A stretch of 64,000 bases of DNA. Source: an uncultured Alistipes sp. Its GTDB lineage: Bacteria > Bacteroidota > Bacteroidia > Bacteroidales > Rikenellaceae. A model generated the notes under the pieces. The model had not been told where the DNA came from, did no database searches, and worked only from the letters and a program-made list of their open reading frames with translations. Each line of letters starts with the position of its first letter. Positions within the stretch are counted from its first letter, which is position 1. A program made the position numbers and the translations under genes. Positions 32,790-42,959 of the stretch are shown in pieces. Location of the stretch: the NCBI RefSeq assembly GCF_910580175.1, contig NZ_CAJTXD010000002.1:186001-250000 (forward strand), read 5' to 3'.

Positions 32790-34640
32790 ATGGCAAATAC
32801 CAAACAAGAAAAGCTGTTCGCCGAATTTCCTGCGGTGCCTACCGCGCAGTGGGAAGAGGTGATTACGGCTGACCTGAAAGGTGCTGACTACGAACGCAAG
32901 CTGGTGTGGCGTACGGGCGAGGGATTCAACGTCCGTCCTTACTACCGCGCTGAAAACCTCGAAGGGCTGCGGTTTTTGGGTTCGCAGGCAGGCGAATTCC
33001 CCTACGTGCGCGGTACGCATGCGCACAACCGTTGGCGCATCCACCAGACGGTAACCGTCGCCGATCCTGCGGCGGCCAATGCCGAGGCGCTGCAACTGCT
33101 CGGTTCGGGCGTCGATTCGCTCGGCTTCCACGTGGCCAAGGCCGAGTTCTCGGCTGCCGACCTCGACATGTTGTTGCGCGACATCCACCTGCCGGCCGTC
33201 GACCTCGTGTTCTGCGGCGAGAAGATGGGCCATGTCGCCGACCTCGTGCTGGCGAAAATCGAAAAGGAGGGCTTGGCCAAGGAGGATGCGCACGTCATGT
33301 TTTGCATCGACCCGTTGGTCAAGGGCCTTTCGTCCAAGGGCGACTTCTGCTCGCCCGACGGCAAGGAGTGCTTCGCCCGCATCGTCGAGTTGATCCGCAA
33401 AACCAAGGAGTACAAGCATATCCGCATTGTGAGCGTCTCGGCGCAGATTTTCGGCAACTCGGGTTCCACCATCGTCGAGGAGCTGGCTTTCGCTCTCTCG
33501 GCCGGGCACGACTACCTCGTGCGTCTGATGGATGCCGGGCTGACGATCGACGAGGCCGCACGCAAGCTGCGCTTCTCGTTCAGCGTTTCGTCCAACTACT
33601 TCCTCGAAATCGCCAAGTTGCGCGCCGCACGCATGTTGTGGGCCAACATCGTCAAGGGTTATAATCCTGAAAAGAACTGCACTGGCAAGATGATGATCCA
33701 TGCTGAGACTTCGCGCTGGAACCAGTCGGTCTACGACCCCTATGTCAACATGCTGCGCGGTACGACCGAGGCCATGTCGGCTGCCATCGGCGGGGTGCAT
33801 TCGCTGGAAGTCACGCCGTTCGACCGGGCGTTCGAGGCTCCCACGGAGTTTGCCAAGCGCATCGCTCGCAACGTCGAGCTGCTGCTCAAGCACGAGTCGC
33901 ATTTCGACCAGGTGGTCGATCCCGCGGGCGGTTCGTACTACATCGAGAACCTCACGCAGTCGATCGCTGCCGAGGCCTGGAAGCTCTTCCTCGAGATCGA
34001 GGAGAAGGGCGGCTACACCGAGGCCTACAAGGCTGGCGTCATCGTCGGGATGGTCAAGGCTTCGGCCGCCAACAAGGACAAGAACATCGCTACGCGGCGC
34101 CAGATTCTGCTGGGTGCCAATCAGTTCCCCAACTTCACGGAGGTGGCGCCGGCCGAGATCTCGGCCGACATCGTCGCCCGCAAGGAAGCCGAGGGCAATG
34201 TGCTCGTTCCCTATCGCGGTGCCATGGCGTTCGAGGAGATGCGCCTGCATGTCGACCGGTCGGGCAAGCAGCCCAAGGCGTTCATGCTCACGTGCGGCAA
34301 CCTGGCCATGGCCCGTGCCCGCGCGCAGTTCTCGTGCAACTTCTTTGCCTGCGCCGGCATCCGCGTGCAGGACAACACGTTCTTCAAGTCGATCGAGGAG
34401 GGCGTGGCCGCAGCATTGGAGTCGAAAGCCGAAATCGTCGTGGTCTGCGCGTCGGACGACGACTACGCCGAAGTCGCACCGAAGGTCAAGGAACTGTTGG
34501 GCGGCAAGGCCATTCTGGTGGTGGCCGGTGCCCCGGCCTCGACGCCTGAGCTGGAAGCGCAAGGCATCACGAACTTCATCAACGTGAAGTCCAACGTGCT
34601 CGAAACACTGAAGTTCTACCTTAAAGAAATGGGAATCTGA
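32790..34640 (+). CDS. mutA: methylmalonyl-CoA mutase, small subunit
   Basis: Partner of the catalytic subunit in the B12-dependent interconversion of succinyl-CoA and (R)-methylmalonyl-CoA, the key step of propionate formation from succinate. The 616-residue product has the mutase TIM-barrel domain (ANIVKGYNPEKNCTGKMMIH, DPAGGSYYIENLTQSIAAE). Its C-terminal Rossmann-like domain (EIVVVCASDDDYAEVAPKVK) lacks the B12-ligating DxHxxG motif, as expected for the non-catalytic small subunit. Its stop is two bases before the mutB start. A strong terminator of the previous transcript lies upstream, so mutAB has its own promoter. Confidence 0.96.
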   Translation: MANTKQEKLFAEFPAVPTAQWEEVITADLKGADYERKLVWRTGEGFNVRPYYRAENLEGLRFLGSQAGEFPYVRGTHAHNRWRIHQTVTVADPAAANAEALQLLGSGVDSLGFHVAKAEFSAADLDMLLRDIHLPAVDLVFCGEKMGHVADLVLAKIEKEGLAKEDAHVMFCIDPLVKGLSSKGDFCSPDGKECFARIVELIRKTKEYKHIRIVSVSAQIFGNSGSTIVEELAFALSAGHDYLVRLMDAGLTIDEAARKLRFSFSVSSNYFLEIAKLRAARMLWANIVKGYNPEKNCTGKMMIHAETSRWNQSVYDPYVNMLRGTTEAMSAAIGGVHSLEVTPFDRAFEAPTEFAKRIARNVELLLKHESHFDQVVDPAGGSYYIENLTQSIAAEAWKLFLEIEEKGGYTEAYKAGVIVGMVKASAANKDKNIATRRQILLGANQFPNFTEVAPAEISADIVARKEAEGNVLVPYRGAMAFEEMRLHVDRSGKQPKAFMLTCGNLAMARARAQFSCNFFACAGIRVQDNTFFKSIEEGVAAALESKAEIVVVCASDDDYAEVAPKVKELLGGKAILVVAGAPASTPELEAQGITNFINVKSNVLETLKFYLKEMGI

Positions 34641-34642
34641 CT

Positions 34643-36781
34643 ATGAGAGCTAAATTTTCGGAACTGAAATACGACGCAGGCGCGCAGACCTCTTGCTGCG
34701 CCTCGAAAAAATGCGGCCAGGTGGAACCCTGGATCACTTCCGAGCGCATTCCGGTCAAGGGCAGCTATACGGCCGCCGATCTGGAGGGCATGGAGCACCT
34801 GAACTATGCGGCAGGCATCGCCCCGTTCCTGCGCGGCCCCTATTCGACGATGTACGTGATGCGTCCGTGGACGATTCGTCAGTACGCCGGTTTCTCGACC
34901 GCCGAGGAGTCCAACGCGTTCTATCGCCGCAATTTGGCTGCCGGTCAGAAAGGTCTGTCGGTGGCGTTCGACCTCGCCACGCACCGCGGCTACGATGCCG
35001 ATCATCCGCGCGTGGTGGGCGACGTGGGCAAGGCCGGCGTGTCGATCTGTTCGGTCGAGGACATGAAAGTGTTGTTCAATGGCATTCCGCTCGACCGCAT
35101 GTCGGTGTCGATGACCATGAACGGCGCCGTGCTGCCCGTGCTGGCGTTCTACATCGTGACCGGACTGGAGCAGGGCTGCACGCTCGACCAGCTCTCGGGT
35201 ACGATCCAGAACGACATCCTCAAGGAGTTCATGGTGCGCAACACCTATATCTATCCCCCCGAGTTCTCGATGCGCATCATCGCCGATATCTTCGAGTATA
35301 CGTCGAAGAACATGCCCAAGTTCAATTCGATTTCGATCTCGGGCTATCACATGCAGGAGGCGGGTGCTACGGCCGACATCGAGTTGGCCTATACGCTGGC
35401 CGACGGTCTGGAGTATCTGCGTGCGGGCGTCAACGCCGGCATGTCGATCGACGCTTTCGCTCCGCGTCTGTCGTTCTTCTGGGCCATCGGCATGAACCAC
35501 TTCATGGAGATCGCCAAGATGCGTGCCGCGCGCATGTTGTGGGCCAAGATCGTCAAGCAGTTCGATCCCAAGAATCCCAAGTCGCTGGCTCTGCGTACCC
35601 ACTCGCAGACGTCGGGCTGGTCGCTCACGGAGCAGGATCCGTTCAACAACGTGGCCCGTACGGCCATCGAGGCCATGGGCGCCGCGCTGGGGCACACCCA
35701 GTCGCTCCACACCAATGCGCTCGACGAGGCGATCGCTCTGCCGACCGACTTCTCGGCCCGTATCGCCCGCAATACGCAGATCTACATCCAGGAGGAGACC
35801 TCCGTCTGCCGTGAGGTCGATCCGTGGGCCGGTTCCTACTACGTGGAGACGCTCACCAACGAAATCGCACACAAGGCCTGGGAGCACATCCAGGAGATCG
35901 AGAAGCTGGGCGGCATGGCCAAAGCCATCGAGACCGGCATTCCGAAGATGCGCATCGAGGAGTCGTCGGCCCGCACGCAGGCCCGCATCGACTCGGGCGA
36001 GCAGAAGATCATCGGTGTGAACGAATATCGCCTGGAGAAGGAGGCGCCGATCGACATTCTGGCCGTAGACAACACGGCTGTGCGCGAGAGCCAGGTAAAG
36101 CGTTTGCAGGAGTTGCGCGCCAACCGCGACGAGGCGGCCGTGAAGAAAGCCTTGGCTGCGATTACCGAGTGTGTGAAGACCAAGCAGGGCAACCTGCTGG
36201 AGCTGGCTGTCGAGGCGGCCAAGGTACGTGCTACTTTGGGCGAAATCTCCGACGCTTGCGAGGTGGTCGTTGGTCGTTATAAGGCTGTTATTCGTTCGAT
36301 TTCAGGAGTTTATAGTTCGGAAGTGAAAAAAGACGAGTCGTTCGAGCGCGCCAAGACGCTGTGCGCCGAATTTGCCAAGAAAGAGGGCCGGCAGCCCCGC
36401 ATCATGATCGCCAAACTGGGCCAGGATGGCCACGACCGCGGCGCCAAGGTGGTAGCTACGGGTTATGCCGACATCGGTTTCGATGTGGACATGGGGCCGT
36501 TGTTCCAGACTCCCGAGGAGGCTGCGCGCCAGGCAGTCGAGAACGACGTGCATGTGGTCGGCGTCTCGTCGCTGGCCGCCGGTCACCTGACGCTCGTGCC
36601 GCAGATCATCGCCGAACTGAAGAAGCTCGGCCGCGAGGACATCATCGTCATCGTGGGCGGTGTGATTCCGGCACAAGACTATGACGAACTCTACCGCGAC
36701 GGTGCTGCTGCCATTTTCGGCCCCGGCACTCCGATTGCCAAAGCTGCGATCAAGATTCTGGAAATCTTGATGGAGGAATAA
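34643..36781 (+). CDS. mutB: methylmalonyl-CoA mutase, large (catalytic) subunit
   Basis: Binds adenosylcobalamin and carries the active site for succinyl-CoA/methylmalonyl-CoA isomerisation. The 712-residue product has the N-terminal TIM barrel (FDLATHRGYDADHPRVVGDV, RTHSQTSGWSLTEQDPFNN) and a C-terminal B12-binding domain with the DxHxxG motif in GQDGHDRGAKV. There H597 would be the lower axial cobalt ligand. Further motifs GVSSLAAGHLTLVP and IVIVGGVIP are intact. It is cotranscribed with mutA. With the CoA-transferase that converges from the other side, it fits a succinate-propionate fermentation. Confidence 0.98.
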   Translation: MRAKFSELKYDAGAQTSCCASKKCGQVEPWITSERIPVKGSYTAADLEGMEHLNYAAGIAPFLRGPYSTMYVMRPWTIRQYAGFSTAEESNAFYRRNLAAGQKGLSVAFDLATHRGYDADHPRVVGDVGKAGVSICSVEDMKVLFNGIPLDRMSVSMTMNGAVLPVLAFYIVTGLEQGCTLDQLSGTIQNDILKEFMVRNTYIYPPEFSMRIIADIFEYTSKNMPKFNSISISGYHMQEAGATADIELAYTLADGLEYLRAGVNAGMSIDAFAPRLSFFWAIGMNHFMEIAKMRAARMLWAKIVKQFDPKNPKSLALRTHSQTSGWSLTEQDPFNNVARTAIEAMGAALGHTQSLHTNALDEAIALPTDFSARIARNTQIYIQEETSVCREVDPWAGSYYVETLTNEIAHKAWEHIQEIEKLGGMAKAIETGIPKMRIEESSARTQARIDSGEQKIIGVNEYRLEKEAPIDILAVDNTAVRESQVKRLQELRANRDEAAVKKALAAITECVKTKQGNLLELAVEAAKVRATLGEISDACEVVVGRYKAVIRSISGVYSSEVKKDESFERAKTLCAEFAKKEGRQPRIMIAKLGQDGHDRGAKVVATGYADIGFDVDMGPLFQTPEEAARQAVENDVHVVGVSSLAAGHLTLVPQIIAELKKLGREDIIVIVGGVIPAQDYDELYRDGAAAIFGPGTPIAKAAIKILEILMEE

Positions 36782-36801
36782 GGCATCTTATTACGCATAC
36801 G

Positions 36802-36836
36802 AGTCCGGCGTTTCCCGAGCAGGGAGACGCCGGACT
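36802..36836 (+). terminator. terminator after mutAB
   Basis: AGTCCGGCGTTTCCC (36802-36816) pairs with GGGAGACGCCGGACT (36822-36836): 15 bp with one G-T pair and a five-base loop, followed by TATATTTATAT. Confidence 0.85.
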
Positions 36837-36931
36837 TATATTTATATAGGTGGCTTGGGTTATGTTGTTTTTGTCAAGGGGCAGGTGGCGGAGCGGGCCG
36901 AAACAGAGTAGTTGGAGCGGGGTATAAAACA

Positions 36932-36959
36932 GCCGCCTCCGGATTGTTCCGGAGGCGGC
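36932..36959 (-). terminator. terminator after the CoA-transferase gene
   Basis: GCCGCCTCCGG (36932-36942) pairs perfectly with CCGGAGGCGGC (36949-36959), loop of six. On the minus strand it is followed by TGTTTTATA, 27 bases beyond the CoA-transferase stop. It faces the mutAB terminator. Confidence 0.82.
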
Positions 36960-36986
36960 AGAAACGAAGCCGGACATGCAGATGTT

Positions 36987-38306
36987 TTACTTCTGCATGT
37001 AGCTTTTGATGTAGTGGTGGTGCGAACCCCAGCGTTCGAAAGCCGCACGGTCCAACTCCTCCTGCGCCGAGGGGTGGGCGATTGAAATCAGCAGCCGGGC
37101 GCGCTCCTGCATGGTCTTGCCGTAGAGGTCGACGGCACCGAATTCGGTAACGAACCAGTGGATGTGGTTGCGTGTCGTCACGACGCCGGCGCCGTCCAGC
37201 AGCGTGGGGCAGATCTTCGAAACGCCCTTGTTCGTGATCGACGGCATGGCGATGATGGCTTTGCCGCCCTTCGAGAGCGAAGCGCCGTAGACGAAGTCGA
37301 TCTGACCGCCGACGCCCGACCAGAATTTGGTGCCCAGCGAGTCGGCGCATACTTGGCCTGTGAGGTCGATCTGCAAGGCCGAGTTGATGGCCACGAAGCG
37401 GTCGTTCTGCGAAATGATGTAGGGGTCGTTGGTGTAGCCGACATCCATCATCAGCACGCCCGGGTTGTCGTCGATGAAGTCGTAGACGGCCTTGGAACCC
37501 ATCAGGAATGTCGAAACCATCTTGCCAGGGTCGGTTTTCTTGGCCTCGCCGTTGACCACACCCTTTTCTACGAGCGGCAGGACGCCGTCGGCGAACATTT
37601 CGGTGTGGATGCCGAGGTTCTTGTGGCCGCCCAGCTGGCTCAGTACGGCGTTGGGGATGGCGCCGATGCCCATCTGGAGCGTCGCGCCGTCCTCGATCAG
37701 GGCTGCGCAGTGCTTGCCGATGGCGGTCTCCACTTCGTTAGGCGTGGCGAAATGGGCTTCGATGAGCGGCGAGTCGTCCTCGACGAACATGTCGATCTTG
37801 GACATGGGGATCATGGCCTGGCCGAAAGCACGGGGCACGTTCTTGTTCACTACGGCGATCACATGGTCGGCGCATTCCACGGCCGCGAGCGTGGCGTCGA
37901 CCGAGGTGCCGAGCGACACGTAGCCGTGTTTGTCGGGCGGGCAGACCTGGATCATCGCCACGTTGCACGGCACGGCACCGCAGCGGTAGAGTTTCTGGGT
38001 CTCGCTCAAGAAGATCGGAATGTAGTCGGCATCGCCGCTCTGCGTTACCTTGCGCACGTTGGCGCCCACGAAGAACGAGTCGAGCTGGAAGATGCCCTCG
38101 AATTTGGGATCGGCATAGGGTGCCGGCCCTTCGGTGTGGAGGTGGTGTACATGCACGTTCTTCAGCTCGCCGGCCTCGCCGCGCGCGCACATGGCATTGA
38201 TCAAGCACTGCGGAGCCGAAGCCACGGAACTCAGATGGACGTGATCGCCCGATTTGATCACTTTGACCGCCTCTTCGGGCGTGATAAAATGAATGGGGTT
38301 CTTCAT
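36987..38306 (-). CDS. acetyl-CoA hydrolase/CoA-transferase family protein
   Basis: Moves CoA between acyl groups (for example succinyl-, propionyl- or butyryl-CoA and acetate). The 439-residue product has the family's N-terminal half (HVHLSSVASAPQCLINAMCA) and the C-terminal half with E236 in GIHTEMFADGV, the glutamate that forms the acyl-glutamyl-CoA intermediate. The GVGGQIDFVYGASLSKGGKA glycine loop is present. Length fits the 4-hydroxybutyrate/butyrate CoA-transferase group rather than the 500-residue acetyl-CoA hydrolases. It converges with mutAB, so succinyl-CoA or propionyl-CoA transfer is likely; the exact substrate is not shown. Confidence 0.9.
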   Translation of the reverse strand: MKNPIHFITPEEAVKVIKSGDHVHLSSVASAPQCLINAMCARGEAGELKNVHVHHLHTEGPAPYADPKFEGIFQLDSFFVGANVRKVTQSGDADYIPIFLSETQKLYRCGAVPCNVAMIQVCPPDKHGYVSLGTSVDATLAAVECADHVIAVVNKNVPRAFGQAMIPMSKIDMFVEDDSPLIEAHFATPNEVETAIGKHCAALIEDGATLQMGIGAIPNAVLSQLGGHKNLGIHTEMFADGVLPLVEKGVVNGEAKKTDPGKMVSTFLMGSKAVYDFIDDNPGVLMMDVGYTNDPYIISQNDRFVAINSALQIDLTGQVCADSLGTKFWSGVGGQIDFVYGASLSKGGKAIIAMPSITNKGVSKICPTLLDGAGVVTTRNHIHWFVTEFGAVDLYGKTMQERARLLISIAHPSAQEELDRAAFERWGSHHHYIKSYMQK

Positions 38307-38329
38307 GCTTTTATAAGGGTTGGTTCATA

Positions 38330-41176
38330 CTATTTGCGTTTCACTTCGACCTGTTCGTAGCCCTCCACGATGTCGCCCACGCGGATGTCGTTGAACGACT
38401 CGATGTTCAGACCGCAGTCCTGACCTACGGTAACTTCCTTCACGTCGTCCTTGAAGCGTTTCAGAGAGCCGAGTTTGCCGGTGTAGATCACGATGCCGTC
38501 GCGGATCACGCGGATCGGCGTCGAGCGCTGGAGCTTGCCTTCGCGCACCATACATCCGGCCACGGTGCCGACTTTCGAAATCTTGAAGATCTCCAGCACC
38601 TCGACCGAGGCGACGATCTCTTCTTTCATCACGGGTTCAAGCATGCCCTCGATGGCATCCTTGATGTCGTTCACGGCGTCGTAGATGATCGAGTAGAGGC
38701 GGATTTCGATCTCCTCCTTCTCGGCCACGCGGCGTGCGGCGGCCGAGGGGCGCACCTGGAAGCCGACGATGATGGCGTTCGAAGCGGCGGCCAGCAGCAC
38801 GTCGGACTCGGAAATCTGACCCACGGCGGCATGGATGACGTTGACCTGCACCGTCTCCTTGGAGAGCTTGATGAGCGATCCCGACATGGCCTCGACCGAA
38901 CCGTCGACGTCGCCCTTGACGATGATGTTCAGTTCCTTGAACGAGCCGATGGCGATGCGGCGGCCGATTTCGTCGAGCGTCACGTGCTTCTGGGTCATGA
39001 TGCCCTGCATGCGTTGCAACTGTTCGCGCTTGTTGGCGATTTCGCGGGCCGAGCGGTCGTCGTCCATCACGTTGAACGTGTCGCCGGCTTGCGGCGCGCC
39101 GTTCAGACCCAGCACCTGCACCGGTGTCGAGGGGCCTGCGAGGGTCACTTTCTTGCCGTCCTCGTTGAACATCGCTTTCACACGGCCCGTGTAGGTACCC
39201 GAGAGCACCACGTCGCCGATGTGCAGCGTGCCGCTCTGTACCAGGATCGTCGAGACATAGCCGCGGCCCTTGTCGAGCGTCGATTCGATTACCGTACCCG
39301 TCGCTTTCTTGTCGGGGTTGGCTTTCAGTTCGAGCATTTCGGCTTCGAGCAGCACCTTTTCGAGCAGTTTATCCAGGTTGAGACCTTTCTTGGCCGAAAT
39401 CTCCTGATCCTGATATTTGCCGCCCCACGACTCGACCAGGTAGTTCATCTGCGAAAGCTGTTCCTTGATGTGGTCGGGGTTGGCGTTGGGTTTGTCGATT
39501 TTGTTGATGGCGAAGACCATCGGCACGCCGGCGGCCTGCGCATGGTTGATTGCTTCGACGGTCTGGGGCATCACGTGGTCGTCGGCCGCCACAATGATGA
39601 TGGCCACGTCGGTAATCTTCGCACCGCGCGCACGCATGGCCGTGAAGGCTTCGTGGCCCGGAGTGTCGAGGAATGTGATTTTCTGGCCGTTGAGTTCCAC
39701 GCTGTAAGCACCGATGTGCTGCGTGATGCCGCCGGCCTCGCCCTCGATGACGTTGGTTTTGCGGATGTTATCCAGCAGCGACGTCTTACCGTGGTCGACG
39801 TGGCCCATGACCGTGACGATCGGCGGACGCGGCACCAGGTTCTGTTCGTCGTCGGCTTCGTCGTCGGCGATGGCTTCCTGGATTTCGACCGATACGAATT
39901 CGACTTTGAAGCCGAATTCTTCAGCCACGACGGCCAGCGCTTCGGCGTCGAGACGCTGGTTGATCGACACCATCAGACCCAGGTTCATGCAGGCCGTGAT
40001 GACCTCGGTGGGGGCGACGTTCATCATGGTGGCCAATTCGCTGACGGTAACGAACTCGGTAACTTTGAGCGTCGAACGCTCCATGACGGAACGCTCCATC
40101 TCCTCGTTCATGCGCTCGGCGGCCGCTTCGCGCTTGTCGCGGCGGTGCTTGGCACCGGTGTTCTTGGCTCCCTTGGCCGTCAGACGCGCCAGGGTGTCCT
40201 TGATCTGCTTCGATACCTCCTCGTCGCTCACTTCGGGGCGAATGACAGGTTGGGCGTTCTTCTTGTTCTTGTTGCGGCGGCCTTCGCCCGGACGGGGCTG
40301 GTTCTGCATCCCTTTGGGGCCTTGCATGCCGCCGCGATTCTGTCCGCCCTGTCCGTTCTGTCCGGCGCCCTGCGCTCCGCCGCGGTTCTGACCGCCTTGG
40401 CTGCCTTGTCCGGCGCCTTTCTGGGCTTTCGTGACGTCGATTTTCTCTTTCGACAGCCGCTTGCGCTTGTGCTTGCCGCCGGGCACGAAGCCCGAGACGT
40501 CCATCGTGCCGAGCACTTGCGGCCCCTGGAGGGTCACGGTCGCCGGGCGGAAGATATCGTCTTTCGGAGCCTCCGTTTTCGACTCTGCAACTTCTGCCAC
40601 TTCGGGCGCCGCGGGTTTTTCGGCCGGGTGGTCGGCAGCCGGGGGTTCCGGCAGCTTCTCGCTCTGCGGAGCAGGGGCCGGTGCGGCAGGCTTCGGCGCT
40701 TTTTCCGGTTCGGGCTGTGGAGCCGGAGCCGGCTTTTCGGCCTTGACCGGTTCGGCTGCCGGTGCCGGAGCGGGCGTCGTCTCCTTGGGCGCAGGCGCGG
40801 GCGCCGCCTTGGGTTTGGACGAGAGGTCGATTTTGCCGAGAATCTTCGGCTGCGGAATCTCGTCGCGCACGTTGATGACGTTACTCTTGATGACGACCTC
40901 CTTCTCCTCCTCGCGCTCCTGTTTCTTGGTGCCTTCGAGGGTAATGGTCGTCTGTTTCTGTGCGATGCGTTCGCGGATCGAATCGCGGGCGCCGGCAGCG
41001 CTGCGGTTCGATCCGAACTCTTTTTCCAGGACGGCGTAGGTCTCCGCGTCGACCTGCGCATTGGGCGATCCGTCGCTCTTGATGCCCTTCTTGTGCAAGA
41101 AATCCGTGATGGTGTTCAATCCCACGTTGAATTCCTTGGCCACTTGAATGAGCCTTAATTTTCTTTCGTTCCCCAT
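38330..41176 (-). CDS. infB: translation initiation factor IF-2
   Basis: A GTPase that brings initiator fMet-tRNA to the ribosome. The 948-residue product has an IF2_N domain at residues 1-55 (LRLIQVAKEFNVGLNTITDF), a long low-complexity linker rich in Ala, Pro, Lys and Glu and then Gly/Gln (about 110-300), a G domain from about residue 450 (G1 GHVDHGKTSLL, DTPGHEAF, NKIDK), and domains II-IV to the end. It is the last gene of rimP-nusA-infB, 32 bases after nusA. The Pro-rich linker is variable in the family. Confidence 0.97.
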   Translation of the reverse strand: MGNERKLRLIQVAKEFNVGLNTITDFLHKKGIKSDGSPNAQVDAETYAVLEKEFGSNRSAAGARDSIRERIAQKQTTITLEGTKKQEREEEKEVVIKSNVINVRDEIPQPKILGKIDLSSKPKAAPAPAPKETTPAPAPAAEPVKAEKPAPAPQPEPEKAPKPAAPAPAPQSEKLPEPPAADHPAEKPAAPEVAEVAESKTEAPKDDIFRPATVTLQGPQVLGTMDVSGFVPGGKHKRKRLSKEKIDVTKAQKGAGQGSQGGQNRGGAQGAGQNGQGGQNRGGMQGPKGMQNQPRPGEGRRNKNKKNAQPVIRPEVSDEEVSKQIKDTLARLTAKGAKNTGAKHRRDKREAAAERMNEEMERSVMERSTLKVTEFVTVSELATMMNVAPTEVITACMNLGLMVSINQRLDAEALAVVAEEFGFKVEFVSVEIQEAIADDEADDEQNLVPRPPIVTVMGHVDHGKTSLLDNIRKTNVIEGEAGGITQHIGAYSVELNGQKITFLDTPGHEAFTAMRARGAKITDVAIIIVAADDHVMPQTVEAINHAQAAGVPMVFAINKIDKPNANPDHIKEQLSQMNYLVESWGGKYQDQEISAKKGLNLDKLLEKVLLEAEMLELKANPDKKATGTVIESTLDKGRGYVSTILVQSGTLHIGDVVLSGTYTGRVKAMFNEDGKKVTLAGPSTPVQVLGLNGAPQAGDTFNVMDDDRSAREIANKREQLQRMQGIMTQKHVTLDEIGRRIAIGSFKELNIIVKGDVDGSVEAMSGSLIKLSKETVQVNVIHAAVGQISESDVLLAAASNAIIVGFQVRPSAAARRVAEKEEIEIRLYSIIYDAVNDIKDAIEGMLEPVMKEEIVASVEVLEIFKISKVGTVAGCMVREGKLQRSTPIRVIRDGIVIYTGKLGSLKRFKDDVKEVTVGQDCGLNIESFNDIRVGDIVEGYEQVEVKRK

Positions 41177-41208
41177 ATCGTGTGTTCTCCTTTTTTAGCA
41201 TAAACGGT

Positions 41209-42438
41209 TTATTCGAACTCGGCCTTCAATATTTCCACGACCTTCTGCGCCTGCTCGAGTTCGAGGTCGGCACGTGCGGCGATCTCCTCGACGGGCAGTT
41301 CCAGCACGCTCTTGGCCGTGTCGCAGCCTACGTTCTTGAGCGCTTCGATGATCCAGGCGTCGATTTCGTCGGCGAATTCGGTCAGCGCCACGTCCTCTTC
41401 CTCGACTTCGCGGTAGACATCGATGTCGTAGCCGGTCAGCATCTTCGAAAGCCGGATGTTCAGACCGCCCTTGCCGATGGCCAGCGACACCTGGTCGGGC
41501 TTGAGGTAGACGGCTGCGGTCTGCTTCTCCTCATCAAGCGTGATGGAGGAGATTTTGGCCGGGTTGAGCGCACGCTGGATCATCAGCTGCGTGTTGGCCG
41601 TGTAGTTCACTACGTCGATGTTCTCGTTGCGCAACTCCTTGACGATCGAGTAGATGCGCGAACCCTTCATGCCCACGCAGGCGCCCACCGGGTCGATGCG
41701 GTCGTCGTAGGACTCCACAGCGACTTTGGCGCGCTCGCCCGGGATGCGGACGATCTTCTTGATGGTAATCAGACCGTCGAAAATCTCGGGCACCTCCTGC
41801 TCGAAGAGTCGTTCGAGGAACTGGTTGGCCGTACGCGAAAGGATGATGCGCGGCTGGTTGTTGTTCATCTCCACCGACTTGACGATGGCTTTGATCGTGT
41901 CGCCCTTGCGGTAGAAATCGTTGGGAATCTGCTCGCTCTTGGGCAGGATCAGTTCGTTTTCGTCGTCGTCGAGGATCAACACTTCCTTCTTCCACACCTG
42001 GTAGACCTCGCCGGTAATGATTTCGCCGACCTTCTCCGAGTATTTCTCGTAGAGGTTGGCTTTTTCCAGATCGAGGATGCGCGAAGCGAGGTTCTGACGC
42101 AGCGACAGCACCGTGCGGCGGCCGAACGACGCGAGTTTCAACTCGTCGGCATACTCGTCGCCTACCTCGTAAGTCGGGTCGATGGCCTTGACTTCCGATA
42201 CGGCGATCTGCATGTTGGGGTTCTCTACGGCGCCGTCCTCGACCACGGTACGGTTCCGCCAGATCTCCAGGTCGCCCTTTTCGGGGTTGATGATGACGTC
42301 GAAGTTCTCGTCCGTCTCGTACTGTTTCTGCAAGGCGTGGCGGAAAACATCCTCCAGCACGCCGATCATCGTCGGTTTGTCGATGTTCTTCAGCTCCTTG
42401 AACTCTGCAAAGTTGCTGATGAGATTCAGATTGTCCAT
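41209..42438 (-). CDS. nusA: transcription termination/antitermination factor NusA
   Basis: Binds RNA polymerase and nascent RNA to control pausing, termination and antitermination. The 409-residue product has the N-terminal polymerase-binding domain, an S1 domain from about 135 (GEIITGEVYQVWKKEVLILD), and KH1/KH2 domains (GERAKVAVESYDDRIDPVGA, AIGKGGLNIRLSKMLTGYDI). The C-terminal acidic repeats of the E. coli protein are absent, as in most bacteria. It is 23 bases after rimP. In E. coli NusA represses its own operon; see the hairpin leader at 42960-42986. Confidence 0.96.
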   Translation of the reverse strand: MDNLNLISNFAEFKELKNIDKPTMIGVLEDVFRHALQKQYETDENFDVIINPEKGDLEIWRNRTVVEDGAVENPNMQIAVSEVKAIDPTYEVGDEYADELKLASFGRRTVLSLRQNLASRILDLEKANLYEKYSEKVGEIITGEVYQVWKKEVLILDDDENELILPKSEQIPNDFYRKGDTIKAIVKSVEMNNNQPRIILSRTANQFLERLFEQEVPEIFDGLITIKKIVRIPGERAKVAVESYDDRIDPVGACVGMKGSRIYSIVKELRNENIDVVNYTANTQLMIQRALNPAKISSITLDEEKQTAAVYLKPDQVSLAIGKGGLNIRLSKMLTGYDIDVYREVEEEDVALTEFADEIDAWIIEALKNVGCDTAKSVLELPVEEIAARADLELEQAQKVVEILKAEFE

Positions 42439-42461
42439 GGAATTATTTTATTATTGATTTT

Positions 42462-42929
42462 TTACTTGAAATCCAGATATTCCCGCGTCGATTTGATTTC
42501 GGCGAAGGGGTAGGTGCGCGTCACGCGTACAAGTTGCTTGCGTTTCTTGCCCTCGACGGTCTGCTTCTCTTCGTAGGAAAGAGTAAGGTGCGTCTCATCG
42601 GCCTCGTCGAGCCGGGCGACGATCTTGATGCCGTTTTGCAACAGCACCTCCACCGGCCGGCCGAGCAGCTTGCGGTATTGGCGCAGGCACTTCAGCTCCG
42701 AGCCGATGCCGGCCGAAGCCACCGTGAGCGAGAAATCCTCGGCATCGCGGTCGAACTCCGCTTCGACGGCGCGGCTCAACTCCACGCAGGCGTCGATCGA
42801 CACCGATGTGTCGCTGTCGATCAGCAGTTCGATTTCGTTGCCCGGCGAGCAGTGGCAGCCCACCACGAACATCTCCGAACCTTCCAGTTTGCGCTCGGCG
42901 ATCGCTATGATTTTTTCAGTGTCGATCAT
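42462..42929 (-). CDS. rimP: ribosome maturation factor RimP
   Basis: Needed for 30S subunit maturation. The 155-residue product has the RimP N-terminal KH-like domain (VSIDACVELSRAVEAEFDRD, DFSLTVASAGIGSELKC) and the C-terminal SH3-like domain (PVEVLLQNGIKIVARLDEAD). The order rimP-nusA-infB is conserved across bacteria. It has a strong promoter 81 bases upstream and a hairpin in the leader. Confidence 0.93.
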   Translation of the reverse strand: MIDTEKIIAIAERKLEGSEMFVVGCHCSPGNEIELLIDSDTSVSIDACVELSRAVEAEFDRDAEDFSLTVASAGIGSELKCLRQYRKLLGRPVEVLLQNGIKIVARLDEADETHLTLSYEEKQTVEGKKRKQLVRVTRTYPFAEIKSTREYLDFK

Positions 42930-42959
42930 GCTTGCTTGAAAATGTAGGTATAACTATGA